Source: RGIG3178 sp942492795 (GTDB taxonomy: Bacteria; Bacillota; Clostridia; Christensenellales; QAND01). From it: a stretch of DNA of 64,000 nt. Below, in pieces: positions 8,101 to 17,123 of the stretch (its first letter is position 1; every line of letters starts with the position of its first letter). Position numbers and translations under genes: made by a program. Location of the stretch: assembly GCA_942492795.1 (NCBI GenBank), contig OW818639.1, positions 1,302,001-1,366,000 of the forward strand, in the 5' to 3' direction. The notes beneath the pieces are model-generated. The model was not told the DNA's origin. It was given only the letters and a program-made list of their open reading frames with translations, and made no database searches.

Positions 8101-9250
8101 AAAGAAGCTGCTTGTCAAGCTCTGCGTGTTGATCCTTGCATTGGTGCTCACGGGCTGCTGGGACTACCGCGGATTGAATCAGATCAACATCGTCACCGGC
8201 ATGGCCATCGACATGGACGATGTGACGGGGCAATATCTTATCACCTTTGAGGTCGCGGACCTGTCAGGCAACGTCGCCCAGCAGGGGGCGAAGGCGAAGG
8301 TGATTCAAGCCGAGGGCAGAACTGTTTTTGACGCCACACGCAATGCCAAATTGAGAACGGAACATAAGCTCTATTTCGGCGATATGCAGATGCTCATCAT
8401 CAGCAATTACTTAGCATCCCACGAGGATATCGGCGGGATTATCCGATGGTTTTTGGCCCAGTATGAATGTAGGGATACCGTTTGCGTCGCGGTGTCCATG
8501 GAGCAAACGGCAAGCAGTATTTTTCAGCTTACAGATGAAGAAAAGAACATCAAAGCGTTTGAACTATACCAAATTATCACCGAGGACAATCAGAACACCA
8601 GCTCGTCCGCCTCCGACGTAATGCTCTATAAGATATACGGCATCATCCATACAGAGGGCAAAATGCTCACCTTGCCATTGGTGCATCAACCGCTCAACAA
8701 CGAAAAGCCCGTCAACGAGTTGTTCGGTACCGCAGTCTATAAAGCGGAAAAAATGGTTGGCACATTGAACCCCGAAGAATCCAAATACTTTTTGTTTGCA
8801 ACCGATCAGGTCAAGGGCGGCATGTTGACGCTGCCGTTGGGCGATGAAGAGATCTATGACATATCGCTGGAAGTATCCAAAAACACGACGAGAGTCTCCT
8901 ACACGGACGACGATAACGGGAACATCGTTGTTCATATCAAAACGGACAGCGATGTGTCCTTGGGCGAAACGAGGCTTGACATCGATATGTCGAGTGAAAA
9001 GCAGATCAAGGCATTGGAGGATGCCGCCGCCGACGCATTGGAGAAGAACATTGCAAAAGTCGTGAAAAAGGTGCAGACCCAGTACAACTCGGATATTTTC
9101 GGCTTTGGGAGCATGATCGGAAAACAGAACAACAAACGCTGGGAGCAAGTTGGCTCCCAATGGGATACTCTGTTTCCCAATCTTCTGGTGGAAGTGGATT
9201 CATCGGTCCATATCATAAACTCGGCTTTTATACAGACGAAAGGGAAATGA
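8093..9250 (+). CDS. spore germination receptor C subunit, lipoprotein (GerAC family)
   Basis: Lipid-anchored outer-face subunit of the germinant receptor. The 385-residue precursor begins with a basic start and hydrophobic segment ending in the lipobox LTGC at residues 19-22, followed by WDYRGLNQ, the conserved WD(Y/R) start of mature GerC proteins. The middle contains FGDMQMLIISNYLA and the C-terminal domain ends with a helical tail. It overlaps the A-subunit gene by 8 bases. The order A-C-B, rather than the A-B-C of the Bacillus gerA operon, is common in clostridia. Confidence 0.9.
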   Translation: MHKKKLLVKLCVLILALVLTGCWDYRGLNQINIVTGMAIDMDDVTGQYLITFEVADLSGNVAQQGAKAKVIQAEGRTVFDATRNAKLRTEHKLYFGDMQMLIISNYLASHEDIGGIIRWFLAQYECRDTVCVAVSMEQTASSIFQLTDEEKNIKAFELYQIITEDNQNTSSSASDVMLYKIYGIIHTEGKMLTLPLVHQPLNNEKPVNELFGTAVYKAEKMVGTLNPEESKYFLFATDQVKGGMLTLPLGDEEIYDISLEVSKNTTRVSYTDDDNGNIVVHIKTDSDVSLGETRLDIDMSSEKQIKALEDAAADALEKNIAKVVKKVQTQYNSDIFGFGSMIGKQNNKRWEQVGSQWDTLFPNLLVEVDSSVHIINSAFIQTKGK

Positions 9251-9251
9251 A

Positions 9252-9473
9252 ATGCTCACAACCATCGTCTTTATTGTGTTCCTGCTCGTCATGGTCGTGG
9301 ATTACCGCCCCATGCGTAAGTCTGCAGGAAAAAACGAAAGAATCTGGTATCTGGTTTTGGTGGGTATCAGCTTTTGTGTTTTATTGCTGTACAGCTTTCG
9401 CGTCGTTGTTCCTTCTCCGGCGAAGGGCATCATTACCATCCTGGACGCGCTTTTTCCAAAAATCGCGCAATAG
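9252..9473 (+). CDS. small two-helix membrane protein of the germination operon
   Basis: A 73-residue protein with two hydrophobic helices (about residues 2-17 and 33-50) joined by a charged loop containing RPMRKSAGKNERIW. It starts 2 bases after the GerC stop and precedes gerB by 12 bases, so it is co-transcribed. Size and topology resemble the small D subunits (GerKD type) reported for some germinant receptor operons; that match is by context and shape, not clear sequence identity. An alternative is an unrelated small membrane peptide. Confidence 0.7.
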   Translation: MLTTIVFIVFLLVMVVDYRPMRKSAGKNERIWYLVLVGISFCVLLLYSFRVVVPSPAKGIITILDALFPKIAQ

Positions 9474-9485
9474 AGAAAGAAGATC

Positions 9486-10604
9486 ATGCAAAAAGAAAGC
9501 CTCACCCTCAGGCAAGGCCAGTGCCTTCTGATCATGTTTATTTTCGGCAGCAGCGCGGTTCTTGGGGCTAGCAATTTAGCGGGGCAGGATGCCTGGGCGT
9601 CGCTGGCGCTTGGGATAACCATAGCCATACCCATTGTTCTGTTGTATGCCCGCATCATGAAATTGTTTCCTGAACAGAGCCTCTATGACATCATGGAAAC
9701 GCTGTTCGGCAAGCTCGTTGCAAAGGTATTCGCCATTTTGATGGTATGGTATGCCGTGCACCTAGGTTCGCTGGTCATGCGGAACTTTTCAGAGTTCATC
9801 ATGGTCTCGGCGTTGCCGTCAACGCCGCAACTCGCGGTGATGTTCGTCCTGCTGTTCGTTACGATGTATATGGCGCGAAGTGGCATCCAAATCCTTGCCA
9901 AGTGGTCGATCGCCTTGCTTCCTGTTGTGTTGATCGTCGTGGTGATAACCATAGCTCTATCGCTGCAAATCATGGATTTTTCCAATATTTTGCCGTTTTT
10001 ATCCCACAGTCCCCGGACCATTGCCATCGGCGCATGGCAGGACACAAGTTTTCCCTACGCCGAAACCGTACTGTTTTTATGTGCGTCCAAAGGGATCAAA
10101 AAAGAGGACAGCCCGTACAGACTCTACTTTTTTGCGGTTATCATCGGCGGATCAGTTTTAATGCTGGTGTTTTTGCGCAATCTGTTCATCTTAGGCGCCG
10201 CATTGCTTCGCATTGAATATTTCCCATCCTTTGTTGCAACCAGCGTCATCCAGGTCGGTGATTTCCTAGGACGCATCGAGGGGAGCATCTCGTTGAATTT
10301 CATCCTTGCGGGCATCGTTAAAATCACGGTGTGCCTGTTGGCAGCAAGCCGCGGATTGGCAAAGATTTTCGGTGTCCCGGATCACAACAAGTTGATCGTT
10401 CCGGCAGGCCTTCTGGCCACTGCGTTAGGTGCCATCGTGTACAACAGCACCATGGAGATGTACGGTTTTTTGAAGTACTATGGCGTTTATACAATCCCGT
10501 TTCAAATACTGATCCCGCTTATTGTTTGGATCACCGCGGAAATACGCACACGCAAAACCCATGCTTTAAAACAGCCAAAGTCCGAATCGGTAACGGGGGA
10601 TTGA
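9486..10604 (+). CDS. spore germination receptor B subunit (GerAB/GerKB family)
   Basis: Integral membrane subunit of the germinant receptor, an APC-superfamily fold with about ten helices that binds the germinant in its core. The 372 residues start LTLRQGQCLLIMFIFGSSAVL, typical of the family, and contain TSFPYAETVLFLC in the middle of the chain. Length matches GerB proteins (360-370). It is last in the ger operon. No T-rich terminator is obvious in the 82 bases after it. Confidence 0.9.
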   Translation: MQKESLTLRQGQCLLIMFIFGSSAVLGASNLAGQDAWASLALGITIAIPIVLLYARIMKLFPEQSLYDIMETLFGKLVAKVFAILMVWYAVHLGSLVMRNFSEFIMVSALPSTPQLAVMFVLLFVTMYMARSGIQILAKWSIALLPVVLIVVVITIALSLQIMDFSNILPFLSHSPRTIAIGAWQDTSFPYAETVLFLCASKGIKKEDSPYRLYFFAVIIGGSVLMLVFLRNLFILGAALLRIEYFPSFVATSVIQVGDFLGRIEGSISLNFILAGIVKITVCLLAASRGLAKIFGVPDHNKLIVPAGLLATALGAIVYNSTMEMYGFLKYYGVYTIPFQILIPLIVWITAEIRTRKTHALKQPKSESVTGD

Positions 10605-10686
10605 TGATGACATAAGTGCTGACAATGCGGCAGCGCAAGATCGGCCAAATTGGCCGTCCCCAAAGCGAACGGACGGCGAAAAGCGG

Positions 10687-11241
10687 TTACAGCCCGGTAT
10701 AGGCGGAAAGACCTTTGTCCGCTTCGATGTTGGTGATGCGAAAGACATCGCCTTCAGGTTCAATGGTCAGTTTCGCCGCAAAGGTTTGCGCCGGCCCCGT
10801 GGACGTGGCAGTCGCAAACGATAGGGTGACGGTGCTCTTGTTGCCCTGCGTCTTTATATCGGTGATGCCAAATCCGCTGACGAAGGGGCTGGATACGCCA
10901 GTCACCCAATTTGGTGCGGTCTTCTCCAGGCGCGCCGCATAGCTTTCCTTCAATTCGGAACTCATCACGGCATACTGCATCGCCGCGTTGCGCAGTTTGA
11001 CGCCCTGCGCCCATACTTTGGCTGCCTCATCGGGACTGCTGACACCGACATATGCCATGGTTTCCAACAACAGCTTATTTCGCGTTTCAAATTTATCGGC
11101 GTTGGAGACTTGGGCAAAAACGCTGATGGCGGGTACGTCAAAGATCGCACCCACCAGCTGCAACAGGCAGAAGGCCAATATACAGGTGACGGCAATGATA
11201 AACCCCAGCCTTTTAGTATGTTTTTTTACTTCCGATTTCAT
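10687..11241 (-). CDS. membrane-anchored extracytoplasmic protein, unknown function
   Basis: 184 residues. A basic N-terminus (MKSEVKKHTKRLG) precedes one hydrophobic helix at about residues 16-38 that acts as signal or anchor; the rest is soluble. The C-terminal half (TVTLSFATATS..., KLTIEPEGDVFRITNIE) is beta-rich and resembles small NTF2/DUF-type domains of secreted Firmicute proteins. ATG 11241 has AAGGAGG at 8 bases; the longer frame to 11367 crosses a terminator. It converges on the ger operon. I do not recognise a named family. Confidence 0.65.
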   Translation of the reverse strand: MKSEVKKHTKRLGFIIAVTCILAFCLLQLVGAIFDVPAISVFAQVSNADKFETRNKLLLETMAYVGVSSPDEAAKVWAQGVKLRNAAMQYAVMSSELKESYAARLEKTAPNWVTGVSSPFVSGFGITDIKTQGNKSTVTLSFATATSTGPAQTFAAKLTIEPEGDVFRITNIEADKGLSAYTGL

Positions 11242-11304
11242 CGGGAATACCTCCTTATTATTCTTGTGTATCCTATGTATCAGCAAAGCCATATAATCAC
11301 TCCA

Positions 11305-11338
11305 ACAAAAAAGAGCGCCAGCGGAACCTGCGGCTCTT
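11305..11338 (-). terminator. Rho-independent terminator
   Basis: AAGAGC...GCTCTT stem with an imperfect inner helix, followed on the minus strand by TTTTTTG. It lies after a first terminator at 11356-11395 and insulates the gene at 10687-11241. Confidence 0.6.
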
Positions 11339-11355
11339 ATGGCAGGGTTCCGCAA

Positions 11356-11395
11356 TAAAAAAACCACCCGGCGAAACCCTTTGCCGAATGGTTTT
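11356..11395 (-). terminator. Rho-independent terminator of the GGDEF gene
   Basis: Minus-strand hairpin AAAACCATTCGGC/GCCGGGTGGTTT followed by a run of seven T residues, 31 bases after the stop codon at 11426. Confidence 0.75.
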
Positions 11396-11425
11396 AGATA
11401 TTGGATTTGGATAGTGTCTTGCCTG

Positions 11426-13936
11426 TTATTGTTTATCGATTTGCTTTGCGCTGCGCTCCACCATCCGAATGAACACCTCTGTCAAATGGGGATCCAGAGC
11501 CTTGCCGGCTCTTTCGCGCAGCTCTTTTAGCGCCTCGGGCAACGGCTGATCGATACCGTCGACGATCTTGAGACGGTCAAAAACGATCGGTATCAAGATG
11601 ATGCGCGCATAGAACGGAATGCTCTCCTCGCGCAGCTGTTTGGGAAAGCCTTCGCCGTCCCATCGTTCCTGATGGGAAAGCACCGCTTCGGCGATCTCCT
11701 CTTTGACATCGAAGAAACTGAGTATGCGGTACCCCACAAGAGGGTGACGCCGAAACTCCTGCAACTCCGCCTCGGTATACAGCGACATCGGTTTTTCAAC
11801 AAGTTTTTGATCCATCACTATTTTTCCGATATCGTTCAGGTAGGCGGCTTCTTTAATGTCTTTTACCGCTTCTTCGCCAAGCTGCAACTCTTTGGCAAAC
11901 GCTTCGGCAAGAACGCTCACACGCAGGGCTTTTTCCTTTTCATCCGGGCTATGCTGACCAAACGCGTTGAGGATTGCCTCAAGCGCAACATTTTTGACCT
12001 CATCATGCTCCAGTGTCTTGTTGATATACATTTGTTCTTCGGCCTGATTGAGGATCTCATGAAGGTCGTCGGCCATGGTGTTTTTCAATGCATAGCCAAC
12101 CGAAACGCTGCCCCGGATGCCCTTGATGGTCTCTTTGGCAAACTGGGATTTGATGCGCCGCTTGATGGACTCCGCGATATTCTGGTTGGTGTTGGGCAAC
12201 AGCAGCACAAATTCGTCGCCTCCCCAGCGTGCGATGATATCGTCCGACCGGCAGGCTTTCTTCAGTGATTCGGCTACCTTTTTCAAAAGAACATCGCCTG
12301 TGCTGTGCCCAAAAATATCGTTGGTCAATTTCAGGTTGTTCACATCCACCATGATCATCGTGATGGGCAGGTTGCGCTGCGTATCCAACCTTCGCATCTC
12401 CTCTTCAAAGAAGCGGCGGTTGTATAAACCGGTTAAGGAATCATGGAAGCTCAGATATTCGATATAGCGCTGCTGTTCAATCTTTTTTGTGGCGTCGCGG
12501 AATACGATCACGACACCGACCGTGTTGCCCGAATCGTCTTTGATGGGGGCGGCGCTGTCCTCAAGCGAATAGCGCGTGCCGTCTTTGGATGTCAATATGG
12601 CGTGCCCGGTAAGATGCTGCGATTGTCCCGTTCTTAATGCCGCTTCCACGGGATCCTCAAGATCAATCCCATCCTCCCGGGACAACGCAAACACTTCCTG
12701 ATAGGGCCTTCCTTCGGCCTGAGAAAGCGTATAGCCGCAAAGATGCTCCGCGACGGCGTTGAGCATTTCCACACGGCCCGACTGATCCACGACCATAACG
12801 CCTTCACCGATGGACATCAACGTCTGTAACGACTTGTTGCGCTCATACGAGAGGCTTTCAAGCGCATCAAGACGCGCGACGGCGTTCCAGACACCGCTCA
12901 TCAAAAGCGTCATCTCATAGACATCGTTGTCGCTGTACGCATCTTCCTTGTTGGCAAAGCCGGCAGCCGCAACGATGCGCCCTTCGATGAACAGCGGAAT
13001 GGACATGAATCTGACAAGGTCCACATGCCCCTGCGGGTATCCCTTTTTGCGCGCATCCGGTGCCTGAAAATCATTAAGGATGATGGGTTTTCGCTGGCGC
13101 ACCACCTCTCCCCACAACCCCGTGGTTTCAAGGCGGTAGACGCTTTGAGGCTTCTTCACCCGGCAATCCTCCATCACGTCATGGCTCCAGGAATTCAGCG
13201 TAAACTGCTGCTTGGCTTCGTCGTAGAGATAGATATAACCGTACTTGCTTCCCATCAGCTTCAACGATTCGTTCAATGTGTAGTCCAGAAGCTCCTGTCT
13301 ATCGGAAAAACTCCGGCTGAAAACTTCCAGCAGGATCTGATTTCTCAGGGATGCTTTTGTGCGCTCTTTTTCTTTTCGCCGCGACTCCGTTATATCCTTA
13401 AAATAGCAACCAAGGCCCAAACGGCCGTTTTGCATGGTGACGGGGAACTTCGTCACTTCATATACGCCGTTTTTATAGCTGATCTCCGTGACGATCGACA
13501 CCTTTTTGGTCCAAGCATCAAGGTCCAAATCGTGCTGCAGCTTGGCGAAATCATCTTGCGCAATGCTGAAATCGTCTTTCCCGACGATATCCTTCTCTTT
13601 AACCTGAAAGAATTCTTCAAAGGCACGGTTGACGAACACATAGTTGAGTTTCTCGTCCTTTAAATACACGATTTCATCGCTGGCATTCATGAACGTCTTG
13701 CGAAGAGCATCAATATTTTCGATTTGTTCTCTGGACGCTCTGAGTTTGCGCCGGTTGCTGATCATCTGGATCAGGATTAAAACCAAAAGCGACGCGACCA
13801 GAATACCCGAAACATAAATGGTGGTGATGAGCCGGCCGTTGCCCTCCGCGGACACCGCCGCAAGCGGCGCTGCCAATGACACGTGGGAAAAAGTCAAAAG
13901 AACGATGGAAACGATCATGATGAAGATCTTTTTCAT
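11426..13936 (-). CDS. PAS-GAF-PAS-GGDEF protein with degenerate HD-GYP domain
   Basis: Membrane-bound cyclic-di-GMP signalling protein, 836 residues. In order: signal peptide (1-23), membrane helix (about 38-60), PAS with FMNASDEIVYLKDEKLNYVFV, GAF (about 215-365), second PAS (GEGVMVVDQSGRVEML), GGDEF with intact RWGGDEF and an RxxD inhibitory site (RSDD, five residues before GGDEF), then an HD-GYP-like domain. Diguanylate cyclase activity is therefore likely. In the HD-GYP part the metal-binding HD reads ND (AYLNDIGKI), although HQERWDGEGFP remains, so phosphodiesterase activity is doubtful. The gene is monocistronic, with GGGAGG 6 bases before the ATG. Confidence 0.88.
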   Translation of the reverse strand: MKKIFIMIVSIVLLTFSHVSLAAPLAAVSAEGNGRLITTIYVSGILVASLLVLILIQMISNRRKLRASREQIENIDALRKTFMNASDEIVYLKDEKLNYVFVNRAFEEFFQVKEKDIVGKDDFSIAQDDFAKLQHDLDLDAWTKKVSIVTEISYKNGVYEVTKFPVTMQNGRLGLGCYFKDITESRRKEKERTKASLRNQILLEVFSRSFSDRQELLDYTLNESLKLMGSKYGYIYLYDEAKQQFTLNSWSHDVMEDCRVKKPQSVYRLETTGLWGEVVRQRKPIILNDFQAPDARKKGYPQGHVDLVRFMSIPLFIEGRIVAAAGFANKEDAYSDNDVYEMTLLMSGVWNAVARLDALESLSYERNKSLQTLMSIGEGVMVVDQSGRVEMLNAVAEHLCGYTLSQAEGRPYQEVFALSREDGIDLEDPVEAALRTGQSQHLTGHAILTSKDGTRYSLEDSAAPIKDDSGNTVGVVIVFRDATKKIEQQRYIEYLSFHDSLTGLYNRRFFEEEMRRLDTQRNLPITMIMVDVNNLKLTNDIFGHSTGDVLLKKVAESLKKACRSDDIIARWGGDEFVLLLPNTNQNIAESIKRRIKSQFAKETIKGIRGSVSVGYALKNTMADDLHEILNQAEEQMYINKTLEHDEVKNVALEAILNAFGQHSPDEKEKALRVSVLAEAFAKELQLGEEAVKDIKEAAYLNDIGKIVMDQKLVEKPMSLYTEAELQEFRRHPLVGYRILSFFDVKEEIAEAVLSHQERWDGEGFPKQLREESIPFYARIILIPIVFDRLKIVDGIDQPLPEALKELRERAGKALDPHLTEVFIRMVERSAKQIDKQ

Positions 13937-14420
13937 ACGACACCTCCCGCCACAATGGTTGCGGATACAAACCCTCTTTAGCGCACAAAGGAATGGCGCG
14001 ATGCGAAAAAATGCATCGATGCTTGCATGTACGGCATTGACCTTGGTTTGTGAAAAAACAACAGAGGCAAATGCCCGTCCTCAAGAGATAGTACAAGTAT
14101 ATCATCTATCTCTTCTGTGTAAAATACCCAAGTATTTATGATCGATATAAAATCAATAATACAAATTAATACCAACTACAGACTGCGCCTTGTAAAGTTC
14201 CTGTGCACAATTGCCAATTTCGCGTTTCGAGCACGCCTTTGAATATCAGTATATAGTCAATATCGCACTTTTTCAACAAAAAACGATGTATTTCGACAGT
14301 AATGCGTCAGTACTGAGAAAAATGCAACGGACATAAAACCCTCCTTCAAGTTTTATGAATAGCAAATGCATTGTCAAAGTATAGTAGGGTAGCTTCATCA
14401 TAGCAGAATAAGGCGGCAGG
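13937..14420. other. gene-free stretch between divergent genes
   Basis: AT-rich, with no credible reading frame. On the minus strand a hairpin AAGAGATAG/CTATCTCTT lies at about 14088-14119, roughly 150 bases before the GGDEF gene. I looked for a cyclic-di-GMP riboswitch core and do not see one. Promoters must be here, but none is clear enough to place. Confidence 0.55.
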
Positions 14421-15455
14421 ATGAAAAATCAGGGAGTTCCGGCGATCAAAATTGCAGCGGCATATATCAGCACCGTCGTCGGCGCGGGCTTTGCAACCGG
14501 GCAGGAAGTACTGCAGTTCTTTACCCGATTCGGCATCACGGGAACTCTCGGTTTGGCTGTTGCCACGACGCTGTTCGTCTTTTTTGGCTATCGCATCATG
14601 CTCTTGGGCAGAAAGCTCCACGCGCGGTCACACCTTGTTGTCATCCGTTTTTGCGCGCACAGGTTTGCGCCCATTCTGGACGGGGTCATCGCCTTCTTTT
14701 TGTTGGGTGCGCTGGCGACGATGCTCGCAGGCAACAGCGCGCTGTTTGGCATGCTGTTTCAAAACGGTTTTGCGGGCGGGCTGCTGATGGCTGCTTTGAC
14801 CGCCATGACGGTTCTGGGAGGATTCAAAGGCGTCGTCAACAGCATGAGCGTTGTGGCGCCGTTTCTGCTTGCTGCGGTTTTCATAACAGGAATCGCATCG
14901 CTTTTTGGTACATCATCCGCACCACCTGTGCAAACGCCCGGAAACCAACCCGGCTGGCTGTTTACGGCGCTCTTGTACGTCTCCTATAACATCCTTTTAA
15001 GTATTGCGGTGCTCTCACCGTTGGGTGCGGAGTCCCAAAACACGAAAGCCATCCTGTTCGGGGCGCTTTTGGGCGGCATTGGTTTGGGACTTGGCGCGCT
15101 GATGATCCATAGTGCCATGCTGCATGGCCCCGCAGCTGCGATGCAAGGCGATATGCCGATGCTCTATTTGGCACAAAGCATCTCACCGACGTTCAGGCTT
15201 GGTTACGCGATGGTTCTGAGCGCCGAGATCTACACAACGGCAACAAGCTCGCTGTTTGGCTTTGCAGCGCGGTTTGCAAATCGGGATAACGCGAAGAGAT
15301 GGCGGGCTGTTGTTCTTGTCACAACGTGCGTCGCGCTTATGTTAAGCCGTTTGGGCTTTGTCAAACTCGTCGCTTATTTCTATCCGCTGGTCGGATTGTG
15401 CGGCATTGCGCTTTTGGTGTGTCTTGTCGGTATCCGCCAAATGCCCGAGGGCTGA
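14421..15455 (+). CDS. YkvI-like APC-superfamily membrane transporter
   Basis: 344 residues with about ten membrane helices. The N-terminal motif VVGAGFATGQEVLQFF is the conserved helix-1 break of YkvI-type proteins, relatives of amino acid/sodium symporters, and NILLSIAVLSPLGAE is a second conserved segment. The substrate is unknown. It stands alone, with AAGGCGGCAGG before the ATG, and is not obviously tied to the ArsR/ArsD-like pair downstream. Confidence 0.75.
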   Translation: MKNQGVPAIKIAAAYISTVVGAGFATGQEVLQFFTRFGITGTLGLAVATTLFVFFGYRIMLLGRKLHARSHLVVIRFCAHRFAPILDGVIAFFLLGALATMLAGNSALFGMLFQNGFAGGLLMAALTAMTVLGGFKGVVNSMSVVAPFLLAAVFITGIASLFGTSSAPPVQTPGNQPGWLFTALLYVSYNILLSIAVLSPLGAESQNTKAILFGALLGGIGLGLGALMIHSAMLHGPAAAMQGDMPMLYLAQSISPTFRLGYAMVLSAEIYTTATSSLFGFAARFANRDNAKRWRAVVLVTTCVALMLSRLGFVKLVAYFYPLVGLCGIALLVCLVGIRQMPEG

Positions 15456-15507
15456 AACCGTGATTGCCTCCTTTGCTCTCCGCAAGGCAAATTAACCGGC
15501 ATGAATA

Positions 15508-15535
15508 TTGACAGTGATCGATGTTTGCGTATATC
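15508..15535 (+). promoter_or_regulatory. promoter of the arsR/arsD-like pair
   Basis: TTGACA (15508-15513), a 16-base spacer and TATATC (15530-15535), 46 bases before the ArsR-family start. Confidence 0.55.
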
Positions 15536-15581
15536 GTAGAGGAGCTTTGATCAAAACAGCGGCAAACGCGCGGAGGCCGTC

Positions 15582-15884
15582 ATGGATTATCTTTCCGAAT
15601 CAATACGCTTCAAAGCGCTGAGCGAGCCTATGAGGCTTCGTATTTTGGATATACTCGGAAGCTCGCAGGTGTCCGCACGTACACTTTTGGACGCTCTGAA
15701 CATCTCCCAAGCGACGCTCTTTCGCCATTTGAAGGTGCTGACGGAATGCGGCTTGGTCATCGACAGAAAAGAAGGGCCAGAGAGGTACTATTCCATCCAT
15801 GCACAGCGTATGTTGGAGCTTCAGCGATGCCTGGATGCATGGGCGGGCAAAAAGGAAAATGTGATACAAACAATAAACTGCTGA
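15582..15884 (+). CDS. ArsR-family transcriptional regulator
   Basis: A 100-residue winged-helix protein. IRFKALSEPMRLRILDILGSSQ and the recognition helix ISQATLFRHLKVLTECGLV are the ArsR signature; RKEGPERYYSI is the wing. It lacks the CVC metal site usual in alpha-3 of arsenic sensors; only Cys near TECGL and the last residue remain, so the inducer may not be arsenite. GGAGG precedes the ATG by 5 bases. Nineteen bases separate it from the ArsD-like gene, which it probably controls. Confidence 0.8.
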   Translation: MDYLSESIRFKALSEPMRLRILDILGSSQVSARTLLDALNISQATLFRHLKVLTECGLVIDRKEGPERYYSIHAQRMLELQRCLDAWAGKKENVIQTINC

Positions 15885-15903
15885 ACTTAAGGGGAAAACA
15901 AAA

Positions 15904-16290
15904 ATGCATAAGATTGAGCTGTTTGAAGGCGCGGTAAAAGACACTGAAAATTCGGATCTCCAATTGGTGGCGGCAGCCATCAATCTGTTAAAACTCTGGG
16001 GCGCCACGGTCGAGCGGTACAACCTTCAAAAGGATCCGCAGGCCTTTGCCAACATCGCTGTCAGCGAACTTTTACAGGCGCAGGGAGAAGACGTTCTTCC
16101 GATAACGCTCGTGGACGGCAAGGTTGTAAAAACCAAGGAATATCCTACCAATGAGGAATTTGTAAACTTCAGCGGTGTGGAACAGGACGATGACGAGTGC
16201 GGCTGCGGATGCGATCACGCCGACGGATGCGACTGCGGATGTGAGCACGCCGACGGCTGTGACGGCACATGCGAAGGGCATCATCATTAG
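15904..16290 (+). CDS. ArsD-like protein with Cys-rich tail, classic As-binding cysteines absent
   Basis: 128 residues. Residues 1-90 follow the ArsD metallochaperone/thioredoxin-like fold (VERYNLQKDPQAFANIAV, LPITLVDGKVV, YPTNEEF). ArsD normally binds As(III)/Sb(III) with Cys12, Cys13 and Cys18; here those positions are Lys, Asp and Asp. Instead the C-terminus has eight cysteines in a repeated pattern, CGC-(D/E)HADGCD, and ends GHHH. No arsA or arsB gene is next to it. It may sequester a metal through the tail. The function is inferred; the arrangement is directly visible. Confidence 0.75.
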   Translation: MHKIELFEGAVKDTENSDLQLVAAAINLLKLWGATVERYNLQKDPQAFANIAVSELLQAQGEDVLPITLVDGKVVKTKEYPTNEEFVNFSGVEQDDDECGCGCDHADGCDCGCEHADGCDGTCEGHHH

Positions 16291-16360
16291 AATCAGCGTC
16301 CCGAAAGAGACAGACGCATGACATCGGAGAATGGAGACCGCACCGGGTTCTGCATAAAGG

Positions 16361-16388
16361 AAAAAGGGCAAGCGATGCTTGCCCTTTT
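16361..16388. terminator. bidirectional terminator
   Basis: AAAAGGGCAAGC-GAT-GCTTGCCCTTTT between the convergent ArsD-like and lipoprotein genes, with A and T runs on both sides. Confidence 0.8.
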
Positions 16389-16399
16389 GATTGTTTTTC

Positions 16400-16942
16400 T
16401 TACTTTATTAAATTCTTCAGGTTTTTGCAGGCTATCTTGGCGGCTTCCCCCATCAAAGTCCGTATTTCCGGTTTGTTCGAATTGCCGGTCATGATGACAA
16501 GGTAGTATCCGTCCGTCAGGATGTGCAGACCGGCTGTTCCAAAGAAATACTCGTTCCCGATGCCGTCCACTTTCATGGCTTTCGTGCTGTCGTTGATGTT
16601 CGCCTTCGTCGAATTGTAAAGGCTCTCGGGGGTATTGTTCTTGTTGTTCATAAACGCGGTTTGCGTGACGGCGATTTGAACGTAGGTCTGCGTGCTATCG
16701 TTGAGCGGGGCATAGAAGCTGAGTTTCTGACCGACGGCCGGCTGTTCTTTCTTTTCGCCTTCCTTGACCGCTTCACCCAGCAGCTGCGCCGCTTCGCTTT
16801 TTGATATCAGTTGTTCCGGTTCCACCAATTTGGCGGACTGATTGGTTGAATTGGCCCCGGCAGGCGCCTTCGCACCCGAACATCCGGATAAAAGCACGGC
16901 GGACACAATCAGAGCAGCCAGGCATACACTCCATTTTCTCAT
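16400..16942 (-). CDS. lipoprotein of unknown function
   Basis: 180 residues with a signal peptide ending in the lipobox LLSGC (about residues 18-22), then a Ser/Ala/Asn-rich spacer and a soluble domain containing YVQIAVTQTAFMNNKN and GIGNEYFFGTAGLHILTDGYYLVI. ATG 16942 follows AAAGG; the upstream extension to 16987 is unlikely. It probably sits on the outer face of the membrane. No catalytic motif is visible and I recognise no family. Confidence 0.7.
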   Translation of the reverse strand: MRKWSVCLAALIVSAVLLSGCSGAKAPAGANSTNQSAKLVEPEQLISKSEAAQLLGEAVKEGEKKEQPAVGQKLSFYAPLNDSTQTYVQIAVTQTAFMNNKNNTPESLYNSTKANINDSTKAMKVDGIGNEYFFGTAGLHILTDGYYLVIMTGNSNKPEIRTLMGEAAKIACKNLKNLIK

Positions 16943-17075
16943 CGTTGGTTTTCCTTTCGCCGAATAACAAGATATTGTAACAGACATGGTACAAAATGTT
17001 ACGGTTGACTATACCATTTTAAATCATACATGTCCACAATATATAAAAATAAAAGCAATACAATGCATTGTAGAC

Positions 17076-17108
17076 AAAAGAAAACAGCATTGTATTTATA
17101 CAATGCTG
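17076..17108 (-). terminator. terminator of the split chromate transporter operon
   Basis: Perfect CAGCATTGTA/TACAATGCTG hairpin followed on the minus strand by TTTTCTTTTG. Confidence 0.75.
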
Positions 17109-17123
17109 CCCGGATGGGTATTG

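Noticed and set aside
13937..14160. Possible c-di-GMP riboswitch before the GGDEF gene
   Set aside because: The conserved GGNCAA/tetraloop-receptor core of class I and the class II motifs are not seen; only a simple inverted repeat.
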